From positions 60,189,547 to 60,253,546 of the forward strand of contig NC_092628.1 in assembly GCF_039555335.1 (NCBI RefSeq): DNA of 64,000 nucleotides, read 5' to 3'. The translations under genes and the position numbers were made by a program. The DNA is from Amphiura filiformis (Eukaryota > Echinodermata > Ophiuroidea > Amphilepidida > Amphiuridae). Every line of letters starts with the position of its first letter. The first letter of the stretch is position 1. Shown piece by piece: positions 1-9,910 of this stretch. The notes under the pieces were generated by a model, which did not search any database, was not told the origin of the DNA, and saw only the letters and a program-made list of their open reading frames with translations.

Positions 1-172
1 TACTCACAACTAATCGGCAAGTCTAAGAAACAATGCACATGCAAATCACGCTAAGTAGCAGTCTCTATCTTGCACATGCATGACACTCATACTACGCATG
101 GCTAAGGCTAAGCTGCAAAGATTCATAATATATCATGCAGTATAAACATCATTGGGATGGTTAAAACTATCA

Positions 173-685
173 AACCCCAGTGGGGTCACTCCGATTGTGG
201 CCTGTACATCATCTGATATAATCAACTTTTGAAAAGCACCCTAAATAAGGATTTAATCCTTGGCTAAAACGATACCCTAAACAGGTAAAACGCACCTGTT
301 TCCACACCCAAAACAGGGATTTTATTCCTTGCATCAAATTTCATACCCTAAAGAAGAATTGGCTCACAGGCCACATGGCTAAAATCATGAACTTCAATCA
401 ATTGGCCGGATGCACACCGGATGAGCCGAACGGAAAATTGTGCAACTGCAATATTTTCGTAATACCACATGCTTTTTGAAGATCATTTCCCCTTTCATAT
501 TTATCTCAGTATCTGTCCAATTTATATACCCTTTCCGCATATCAGCACATTGCAATTTTTCATGTTTTTGACACCCTAATAAACACGATACGCACATATC
601 GTGCCTACCCACGAAAAACTACCCTTTTTACGCGTTTTTATTATCGCGGATGGTGTACAGGCCACAATGGGAGTGACCCCCTGGG
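173..685. mobile_element. Inverted-repeat (MITE-like) element
   Basis: Two arms of about 40 bp at 173-213 and 648-685 are inverted copies with few mismatches; both contain TGGCCTGTACA followed inward by CATC. The 430 bp between them has no convincing gene and repeats short CCCTAAA words. The target duplication is unclear. A non-autonomous DNA transposon is the simplest reading. Confidence 0.6.
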
Positions 686-734
686 TATTAAACGGCATTG
701 GTTGATAGTAAAAATATTCAATGGTAAACAACCA

Positions 735-2480
735 ATGAGAATTTATATATATGAGTGATATTATTACATTTATGTGGTCCATCTATTGTGGATGGCCATA
801 TTTTAATACTATGTCCATACTATGTCCTTTCTTTTCTGTACCACAAGTAATCCATTATGGTTGTTGTATATCTGATGATCATCCCTTGCCTGTCAAAAGA
901 GTCCACATTTCTTGTCTAAATTTGGCATTTGTACTCATCAAAACCACTATACTCAACCAATTCCAAGCTTCAACAATCCAGAAAATGATGATGTATTGAT
1001 TAGGTGGTATATCCATCTGCCTGGTATAACTATATAGATTGTTGCTTATGAAAAATGGCACCCATACAAGAAAATTCAAAACTGTGATTGCAAGGAAAGT
1101 GGCAGTATTTTTCAAGTCAATCCAAAGTGATGAGTATTGACCTTTGACCTGATTATTTGGCATCCCTGTGAATTGATGCTGTCTCTTTTAATGGCTTTGA
1201 GTTGAGTATGACTGATGTGCAAAAGATGCATGTAGATGAATGTCATTATTAGAGTTGGGGTGCAGAAAGGAATGTAAACCAGCATATTTGTATTAAATGC
1301 TACTTTGAGTTCTATTCCACACAATCCAAGAAATGGAATGAATTTTGTCTCTGGACCTAATAGATAAGAAGTAATCCCCAAAACAATAGCTGTGATCCAA
1401 ATGATAGCATTTGCATACCTTATTCTTCGAGTGGTCACTATAACCGGATACCTGAGTGGTTTTGTAATTGCTATGTGTTGGTCAATGTTCAAACCTAGCA
1501 GTGAATTCATAGATGCAAAATAAAATGTCATCAAAGCTGCAGGTGACACGATCCGACACAAAACTTTTCCAAATGGATAATATCCAGCAAAATAGGGATA
1601 TATAGCTAAAGCTACTGGTATACCATTTCCAAGGTTTGCTACAGATATAGACATGAAAAACAGTCGAGCATGATTTGGTATGGCTTTTGTTTTTGGTAGT
1701 ATCAATAAAGCAGTACCATTTACCACAAGTATCATAGCTGTTGTGAAGAAGAGGGAAATTCCATGCACAGTTGCAAAACTAGGTGACGGCTGATTGTCAT
1801 CTGCAATTTCTGAAACATTTTCCATATTTCCATCAGTAAGTAACTTAGTCTGCTGATCTGAAAATTTTCAGATGATCTCTGCAAATATTTCTTTGGTGTG
1901 AGGGCATCTAGGGGAAAGTCCAAGATGCATGTATATGTATAAAAACTGAAAACCAATAATTATGTGTTTACATGTGTTGATGCAAAAATATTTGCCAAAT
2001 AGCTAGTATATGTAGTTCTAGTACTCAAGCAATGCAGAGTTGGAATAAAGAGCTTGGATTGGGAGTTATTGATTAATGATTGGCAGGCTAGGCAAAGTTT
2101 CATGCAAGTAATTAGGCTTAATATTTATTGGCCATATTCTTTCTTGTAGGTACTATTTGAGCCATATATTTGATTGATTGGTATTATTTCAAATCTGAAA
2201 TGAAATTGGCAATTTAATATGTACTATAATGCTTCCCTAAATTGAAATCACGACAAGGATTTGATAGTGGAATTATTGATTATGTGAGATTTTGATATGA
2301 AACTAACCTATGGTTGGTGAATAAGTTCACATTGAGATATGTATTAACTATAACATGACCAAACATAAAATACCTCAATGCACAAAGCAACTTGAAGCGC
2401 AAGTATTACACATGGTCCAATTGATGACATCATTCAAACCATCATAATTATAAGCACAAAAACCTTTAGCATTTGTGAAG
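735..2480. repeat. Segmental duplication, receptor copy 1 unit
   Basis: This stretch pairs with 4811-6610. Similarity extends past the receptor reading frame on both sides: the 3' flank near 735-880 matches 4811-4905, and the 5' flank near 2040-2150 matches 6170-6280 (shared words around TTTCATGCAAG and TTGGCCATATTCTTTC). The receptor was therefore copied with about 0.7 kb of upstream DNA, which may include its promoter. Confidence 0.7.
879..1825 (-). pseudogene. Class A GPCR, frameshifted copy 1
   Basis: A rhodopsin-class receptor closely matching the intact copy at 4905-5867. The first frame (1825 down to about 1190) covers the N terminus through TM5, starting with MENVSEIADD. The second frame (about 1163 down to 879) holds TM6 and TM7 with LVWVPF and NAKFRQEMW. 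Near 1184-1190 the run that is T5 in the intact copy is T4 here, so one base is missing and TM6-TM7 fall out of frame. The DRY position reads DQH. The stop comes five codons earlier than in the intact copy because CGA became TGA. It could be a young pseudogene or a homopolymer error in the assembly. The ligand is unknown. Confidence 0.85.
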
Positions 2481-4573
2481 GCCTCAAATGAGCCCTAACC
2501 TTGCAAAAATGTTCCAGTCCAGTGTTTTTGCATCAATGGATGCAGAAGCTCATGTTGGGTAACATATACCTCATGAATAAACTTGATACATGCTATCCAA
2601 TCCAAATATTTTATTTTTGTAAATTGCAAACGCAAATAGAGGTCAGTAATAATTTACAATTGACCACAAAGTGTGTTGTTCCAATCGTAAATATTAGTAA
2701 CCTCCATGAGCGCTGTGTATAGCTCAAGGACAATAACTTATTTTGTAGTCTGTATTGCTATATTGCCCTTCTCAATCATCTCCTTCTCTCTCCCTCCACT
2801 TTCTCTCCCTCTTACCATCAAATAAATGTGATAATTATCTCCTTCTTTTAGGCTTAGGCCTACTCTCATCTCTATTCCCTGCCCTCTTTCATATATACAT
2901 ATATACAGTTAGGTGTAAATCACAGGACATAGGACAGGAGAGGGTATATCCCCTTGACATGCTTGACAAGGGGTGGGGTAGCTGATGTTGCAGGCTCTAT
3001 GCTTATGTGAGAAAGTGTAGTCTAGGCCTAGGAGTTTCTCTCCCAGTAAAATGCAATTGTAATCAATCAATTGGTCAAACATTCATTTTGTGAGAATATT
3101 TGACTAATAATTGCCCTCTCCAGGGCCGGGGGCATCGCTGTTTATAACTCTTTCCCCTTTCTCGGTCAATCGTGGTAAAAAACCTCAGGATGAAAGTGAA
3201 AACTTCGTAAAAGTCTGTTAATCATATTTGATTAATATAATGGGGAATGCCCGCATCATAGTTCAATATCGGGTCACAATCAGTAGCGTATCATTTATCA
3301 AGCAGCCAGGAAGGGGGGCAGGGGGCAAAGTATCCCAGTCAACTCTTACCGTGCTGGCCAGCTCCATCTACATCGGACAGAAATCGACCAGCCATTTTTC
3401 CCCCCAAAAGACCTACATTTATTTGGTGTTTTGGGGGGAAAATATATCTTCAATACAAAAGGTCAGAATTTCAATTGATCATTGGCTTTTCATTCCAGCT
3501 ACATACACTTTAAGTACATATCATTCGATTTATAAAGTTTACTTTGAGGACTGTTAAATATCAAATATATCAAAACATCTAAATTCTAATCATTTGCCAT
3601 ATATTATGGATGTGTTCAATGCATTGGTCTGAACCACATCCGATTCCGAGTTACTCTATTTAGGATGGTGTGGTTAGCGATTGACAGGTGGTTGAGTTTC
3701 TTATTTTGTCTAATTGAGATATTCCCAGGATTTTTCTCAGACACAATTGACAACAATCCATAAGGCAGCGGCACCGTATTAGTGTCATGTTTATTATAAC
3801 CTCCTTAGTTTTTCATCACTGTTGTTATAACATTTTACATACCTTTTTTGTTTGATTAATATTTTCAATTTTAAATACTAATAGGTGGCTAGGATGCTAA
3901 AAATGACGATCCAAGAGAAGCTGTGTATACAAGAAGGCTTATGTGGACTGAGAGTAAGTAACTTTAACAGTTTGTTCTATATAATACAAGTTTGATTAAG
4001 CTCAAAGAAATTATTTCCATTAATATTTCCGTGAGGAAATGAAAAATGTTCAGAATTTATTAGTTTCATCTATCAGGATAATAATATTGATTATCATCAG
4101 TGTGATAGTTGGATTTCCTTCAGAATGAGTATCAGCAACTAAGAAGTCCATTGGTGTGTTTAAAAACTACTTCAATCATGGAGCAAGTAGTAAGAATTTG
4201 GATTACTCACTTAAATAATTAAATAATGTCATTTTGGTTCACTATATTTGACAACCTTGACCTAAGGTGGATCACTCTGCCTTGCCATCTGTGTCATGAT
4301 GATGCTTTGCCAGATTGTTCTCTGTTTTGCTAGTCTTCCAGCCCGGTCTTCCAGCTTCCACCAGGAATATCAAGTTAATGGTTGAGGAGTCTGTCTTGAT
4401 GCAATATGTCCATCTTTTTGTGGGTCTTCCTTTTCGTCGCTTTGAGATTCCATATTTTGATATTCTAAAAGTAGGAATTTGCTCACTGATATTTCTCTCA
4501 TCTATCATTAGAAACTTATTCAAAGTTCACGAATGCAAAGGAATTCTGGTGCATAAGAAATACTGGCACATTT
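2481..4573. other. Intergenic, no clear gene
   Basis: I see AT-rich single-copy sequence with a CT-rich patch near 2755-2830. Apart from the weak candidate exon at 3893-3953, I find no gene or named repeat. Confidence 0.5.
3893..3953 (+). CDS. Possible orphan internal exon
   Basis: A 61-nt block is bounded by an AG acceptor (GTGGCTAG) behind a T-rich tract and by a good donor, GAGA|GTAAGT. One frame is open and reads NDDPREAVYTRRLMWTE, which looks protein-like. I do not recognise the family and see no partner exon nearby. It could be an exon of a plus-strand gene such as the oxidase further along, or chance. Confidence 0.22.
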
Positions 4574-4717
4574 CATAAGGAGGAAGCGCCCTATTTAGCC
4601 TAGCTTTGGATATTTAATTATTTTCTTTATTTTCCACTCGACTTACTTGGGTGAAAATCATTGAAATAATTAGATGTCCAAAAAAGCTAATGTTAAATAG
4701 GGCACCTCCACCTTATG
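4574..4717. mobile_element. 144-bp foldback element
   Basis: The arms at 4574-4615 and 4673-4717 are inverted copies, both carrying GCCCTATTTA and beginning CATAAGG. Even the central part (TTAATTATTTTC against GAAATAATTA) can pair, so almost the whole element folds into one hairpin. This is typical of a small MITE. Confidence 0.7.
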
Positions 4718-4810
4718 TTATAATTCTCCTCCATATCTGCATGCAAACTAGAATTTCTGACTTCTGACTGATTTTGCTTGATCACATCATCAATGAGCTG
4801 TCTGTAGAAT

Positions 4811-6610
4811 TATGAGTGATATAATTACGTTTTATAAATTGTTATTTTGAGTGTACATAGTATGTCCATTCTTTTCTATACCACAAATAAGCCATTTAAG
4901 GTTGTTATATAACTGATGATCGTCCCTTGCCTGTCAAAAGAGTCCACATTTCTTGTCTAAATTTGGCATTTGTACTCATCAAAACCACTATACTCAACCA
5001 ATTCCAAGCTTCAACAATCCAAAAAATGATGATGTGTTGATTAGGTGGTATATCCATCTGCTTAGAGCCGTATAAATTAATGGCTACAGAAAATGGCACC
5101 CATACAAGAAAATTCAGCAGCGTGATTGTAAAGAAAGTGGCAGTGTTTCTCAAGTCAATCCAAAGTGATGAATATTGACCTTTGACCTGATTAGTTGTCA
5201 TTCCTGTGAATTGATGCTGCCTCTTTTTGATGGCTTTGAGTTGAGTATGTGTGATGTGCAAAAGATGAATATAGATGAATGTCATTATTAGAGTTGGGAT
5301 GCAGAATGGAATACAAACCAGTATAGTTATTGTATTAAATGATGCTTTGAAGCTCATTCCACAAAATCCAAGAAATGGAATGAATTTTGTCTCTGGACTT
5401 AATAGATAAGAAGTAATCCCCAAAATAATAGCTGTGGTCCAAATGATAGCATTTGCATACCTTATCTTTCGAGTGGTCACTATAACTGGATACCTAAGTG
5501 GTTTTGTAATTGCTATGTATTGGTTAATGTTCAAACCTACCAGTGAATTCATAGATGCAAAGAAAAATGCCATGAAAGCTGCAGTTGACATGATCCGACA
5601 CACAATTTTTCCAAAGGGATAATATCCAGCAAAATACGGATATATAGCTAAAGCTACTGGTGTAACATTTCCAAGGTTTGCTACAGATATAGACATGAAA
5701 AACAGTCGAGCATGATCTGGGACAGCTTTTGTTTTTGGTAGTATCAATAATGCAGTGCCATTTACCACAAGTATCATAGCTGTTGTGAAGATGAGTAAAA
5801 TTCCATTCACTGTCACAAAAATAGGTGACGGCTGATTGTCATCTGCAATTTCTGAAGCGTTTTCCATGGTTTCTTCTGTTTTCTTTCTGTTTTCATCAAT
5901 AAGTAGTTAATCCATTCATCTGAACATTATTTTGCTGTTCAGACACCATAAAGTTAAAGCTTCAATTCTCATATAATTTGCTTGTTATACTCACTTTGAT
6001 TTGCAAAAAATTCAAAATGATCTGTGCAAAACTTTGGTGTGAAAGCATCTACGAAAATTCCAAGATGTATAAAAACTGAGAACTAATAATTTCGTTTGCA
6101 AGTGTTAATGCAAAATTAATTCAGCAATAATAATTACTGGCCGAGTAGCTAGTAGTAGTAGTATAGACAGAATTAAACCAAGGCGCTTTGATTGGGAGCT
6201 ATTGATTTATAATGATGGGCAGGCAAAGTTTCATGCAAGCAATTAGGTTTAATATTTATTGGCCATATTCTTTCTTGTTTACCACTACCATTTAAGCCAT
6301 ATATTTTATTACGGTAATTGGTAGGCCTATTGCTTCAAATCTGAAATGAAATTACCAATTTTAATTCTCTCCTGCATGGACTATAATGCTTTCCTAAATT
6401 AAAATCACGATCAGCATGTTATAGTGAAATTTTGGATAGATCAGTTGAAAATTTAATATAAAACTAAGTATGGTGGGTAAATAAGTTCACTGTTGAGATA
6501 ATAACCGTAACCCTGCCAACATTAAAAACCTCAATAGCTCTCAATGCACAAAGCAACTTCAAGCGTGAGTGTCCAACATGATCCAATTTTGTAATCATCC
6601 CAACTATATG
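4811..6610. repeat. Segmental duplication, receptor copy 2 unit
   Basis: Partner of 735-2480 in the same orientation. The unit carries the intact receptor plus about 0.7 kb of upstream DNA. Identity is high in the coding part and lower, with indels, in the flanks. Confidence 0.7.
4905..5867 (-). CDS. Intronless rhodopsin-class GPCR, intact
   Basis: A single-exon receptor of 320 residues with seven membrane segments and a short tail. An N-glycosylation site lies at N3 (NAS). TM1 carries N36 in VVNGTALL. C90 before TM3 and C169 in the second extracellular loop form the conserved disulphide pair. TM4 has W143, and TM6 keeps WVP at 256-258. Three family signatures are changed: the TM2 aspartate is N64 (SVANLGN), the DRY motif is N115-Q116-Y117, and the TM7 NPxxY stretch reads SIVVL. 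I chose the start at MENASEIADD because all three copies share it. It acts at the plasma membrane, presumably through G proteins. Tandem intronless copies resemble echinoderm lineage-specific receptor expansions. Ligand and coupling cannot be read from sequence. Confidence 0.9.
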   Translation of the reverse strand: MENASEIADDNQPSPIFVTVNGILLIFTTAMILVVNGTALLILPKTKAVPDHARLFFMSISVANLGNVTPVALAIYPYFAGYYPFGKIVCRIMSTAAFMAFFFASMNSLVGLNINQYIAITKPLRYPVIVTTRKIRYANAIIWTTAIILGITSYLLSPETKFIPFLGFCGMSFKASFNTITILVCIPFCIPTLIMTFIYIHLLHITHTQLKAIKKRQHQFTGMTTNQVKGQYSSLWIDLRNTATFFTITLLNFLVWVPFSVAINLYGSKQMDIPPNQHIIIFWIVEAWNWLSIVVLMSTNAKFRQEMWTLLTGKGRSSVI

Positions 6611-7876
6611 CTTGAAAACCTTGGCAGGCCAAGGTACACGTTAATGGCGTGCTATCTCCAGACATATGTTAAAAACCTGAGGGGTCTGTGATTCAGCGCA
6701 TATTCGTCTCAGGCTCACACCGGAGAAAACTATTTCTATTTTTTTATCCCTTTTACCAAAAAGCACATGGGATGGTAGGGTTAAGTTTGAGATATGTATT
6801 AAGTTTCACAACATATTAGCAAATCTTATATTATTAGTCATAAGGTTTATGGATTATGAATCAAGATGCACAATACAGGATTCTCTTCTACCACACGCAT
6901 ACATTGCATTGTTTTGTTTTATTGTTCATTCTTTTTCCTTTAAATACAAGCCCAAAGAGAAGTAGGCCTAGGACAAGAGTGTGATACATTCAAACCCAGC
7001 GAGTCGGATTCAGTAAAGCCAAATAACAAAACAGGTTCTGTAGTAAATAGCATATTACTAATCAGTCAAAATCATACATGCATTTTGTATATATAATTAA
7101 GATTGACAGTTAATAATAAATATGCTTATATTACCAAATCTGCATCTTTGTGTTAGAGGCTTACAAAATGTTTGGCTGCATTCAAAATGTCTATGGCTTC
7201 ATTCTGACAACATGTTACAAGACTCTAAAATCACATGACATATCATTTATACACAAACGCGCCAGAAAGGGATTTAATATTTTATTTACTACGCAAATAA
7301 TCTATTTCTATGTCCCACAGAACTTGTGTATCTATTGGGAACTAACCTTCGTTATGCATTTTGAAATGTACGTGTTGATGGTTGCGCTCTACATAATAAC
7401 AAAAGAGGAGCTAGGCTGTTCTCTGTGTCAAAAAATATCATAGAATGTATGGCGCACTTGTCTATAATAATTGTGCAATGATGCGCAGAGTATCCTGGGC
7501 AGGCACTCAACTGACACGCATGTGTATGTGTGGCTGCAACTTTCAATATTGGGGTCTTTCACTAGGTGCAAAATTGTGTGAAAAGTACAGTCTTTTAAGG
7601 ACATAATGATTGTGTGAAAAATAGATTGTTTTTTTAGAAGGGGGTGCTCAATATTGGAAGTCTGTCAGCCTTCAGGGAGAATTAGAGAAATTGTGTTTAA
7701 AAGGCGTCATTTGCCAGCGAGGATTTTGTTAAAGAATGGGGGTTATTAAAAATAGGAAAAATATGGGGTCTTGAGGGGTGACGGATAAAAGATAGTGGGT
7801 CTTGGCCTGGGTCTGAGGAACCACACAGACCTTAATATTGGGTGCACATCACAGAGAGTATGACTGGCAATAATAT
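6611..7876. other. Intergenic, no clear gene
   Basis: AT-rich sequence between receptor copies 2 and 3. Short reading frames near 7150-7546 show no family signature. No inverted repeats or arrays were noticed. Confidence 0.45.
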
Positions 7877-8808
7877 TCAGGATCTATTACAGCATTTACC
7901 AGTCAAAACATTCCATATTTCTTGTCTACATTTGGCATTTGTGCCCATTAAAATTGTCATGTTCAACCAGTTCCCAGATACAGCACACCATAGCATAATG
8001 ATCAGGATATGAGGTGGTATAGTCATCTCCTTGAAATCATACACAATGTAACTGACAAAGAATGGCATCCACACAAGCAGATTAACTATTGTAATTAGCA
8101 GGAATGTACCAATGTTTCTCATTTCAACCATCGTATAATGACAACTGTGTTGATGTTGTTGTTGTTGCTCCCTTCGTTTAATGGTCTTAATATGAGAATG
8201 AGTGATACTCAGTAGATGGATGTAAACAAGTATCATCACCAAAGATGGTACAATAAATGGGGTGAAAATCAGTATTTCTTTGATACGCCCCAGGTAACCC
8301 TGCACACAAAATCCAAGATATGATTTAAAAGATGAGGATGGTATTCTTATGTGATTCGCCACACCTATAGACACTGCCAGAAGCCAAATGATCCCAGTGG
8401 CATAGCGTATCCTTCTGGTTGTCACAATCAAGGGATATTTCAATGGTTTTGTGATTGCAATATACCTATCTATGTTCAGGGCTAGGAGAAAAGTCAGAGA
8501 AGCAATTAAGCACATAGTGAGAACAGCAGATGTCATGAATTGACACACAGGTAGTCCAAGAGAATGTCCAGTAAAAAATGGATAGATGGCCATAGCAAAA
8601 GGGATACCATTTCCAAGGTTTGCCAAAGATATCGATATGAAAACAGACGAGTGTGTTTTGGTACAGCTTTTGTGTGTGGTAAGATCAACAATGCTGTAAC
8701 ATTCACCACAAATGTAACAATAGTTGTTAGTACAAGATATGTTCCATGAAAAGTTGCAATTGCGGTTGAAATCTGATCATCAGGTGAAATTTCTGAAGAA
8801 TTCTCCAT
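7877..8808 (-). pseudogene. Class A GPCR, frameshifted copy 3
   Basis: A more distant member of the same receptor family. The N-terminal frame starts at MENSSEISPDD (8808) and covers TM1; the second frame, from about 8626, covers TM2 to the tail. At about 8638-8645 the intact copy has ATG followed by A5, while this copy has A4, so one base is missing between TM1 and TM2. Unlike copies 1 and 2 it keeps a true DRY (NIDRYIAITKP), but its TM7 reads NMTIL instead of NPxxY. The third inner loop has a glutamine run, REQQQQHQH. The break may be genuine decay or a sequencing error. Confidence 0.82.
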
Positions 8809-9090
8809 TTTCATACAAAGTAGAGTTGAAAGTAGTGGAGCCAGTTGATTCTGCCTCACTCTTCTGTGATCAGTTGCAATGAAGCACATGTACACTTAAC
8901 AAATGAATCTGCATTTGAAAGTTTTCTTTTGAAGAATAAAAACAACTTGGATAGTTCAGTGGTTTGTAAGAGTACACTGCAGGATACATGTATTCAAAAT
9001 AGGCAAAAAATGGTGAAGGCATGCACTCACTTGTAACTGTAATAGCTTATATTAGTGTAAACAAAATAATTGAGTGTAGCAATATAATGG

Positions 9091-9332
9091 ACTCGTGTAT
9101 GAAATTAGTGCATAGCTATTAAACACATTAACTATAGCGAATTTATATCAGACATTCATACATTCCTAGAACTCTGTATGAAACTAGTGCATATGGCTAT
9201 TAAACACATTAACCATAGCCAATTTATATCAGACATTCATAACTCCTAGAACTCTGTATGAAATGAGTGCATGTCTATTAAACACATTAACCAACCATAG
9301 CCAATTTATATCAGAAATTCATACACTCTTAG
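9091..9332. repeat. Three-copy 80-bp minisatellite
   Basis: Units start at 9091, 9171 and 9251 and are 80, 80 and 82 bp long. Each carries CTATTAAACACATTAAC and AATTTATATCAGA. It lies in the space between the receptor cluster and the oxidase exons, with no gene inside. Confidence 0.85.
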
Positions 9333-9781
9333 AACCATATAGCCATGCACAGTCAAAAAATCCATAAGAAAAATATGCTGAGTGCATACATATTGTATTA
9401 TTACACTAGATCCTGCATAGTATGTGCTTCATGCTGTGTGTTCGTGTGTTGCAGGATCTTGAAGGTGGCTGCATTGGTATTGGTCAAATTTTCAGACATT
9501 TTTAGTATTTTGTTTGTTTGGGGCCCATAAAATTAGTAGAAATTGCAGAAATTCTTTGTTACGTATGATATGAAGTAGCTTATTTAATGCAGATCCCTTG
9601 TTAGCTCTTGTTGCTCGAGAGATTGGACACAATAACGCACCTGCGCTGAATGTTAATTCGTCCAATGCACTTCACCATGCAGGGCTTGTGCATGGGATGA
9701 TCAAGTTTATATTGTTCCTTGTCTCTGTTCATGTTCATGTTATCGCCCTGCTTGACCATACCTGTATTTGATTTGTTACAG

Positions 9782-9882
9782 GACTGGGGTAAGAAACCAT
9801 ACAATGGTGGATATCCTGTGAATGTGATGACTCCCGGTGCTTTATCTTATTTCAATGATGGATTGACTCAGCCATTTAATAG
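9782..9882 (+). CDS. Flavin monoamine oxidase-like exon, first copy
   Basis: A 101-nt exon encoding part of the FAD-binding C-terminal region of a MAO/L-amino-acid-oxidase family flavoenzyme. It reads DWGKKPYNGGYPVNV and onward to QPFNR, which aligns with the MAO stretch EQYSGGCYTTYFPPG. A natural-looking acceptor precedes it (TGATTTGTTACAG), and a GTGAGT donor follows at 9883. It ends in phase 2 and joins the exon at 15229 in frame. It differs from the later copies: Tyr replaces the cysteine that anchors FAD covalently in MAO, and Asn replaces Asp near the end. Upstream exons with the dinucleotide-binding domain were not seen and may lie before the window. Confidence 0.75.
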
Positions 9883-9910
9883 GTGAGTACCTAGTAGCTA
9901 AATGTCACAG

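Noticed and set aside
4272-4523. Minus-strand frame with RRKGRPTKRW, recalling LINE tails
   Set aside because: One short motif only; the other LINE landmarks (YRR, RKL.Y.GH) are absent, so it is too weak to call.
7150-7443. 97-codon plus-strand frame before receptor copy 3
   Set aside because: No recognisable motif and no similarity to the other receptor copies; AT-rich chance frame.
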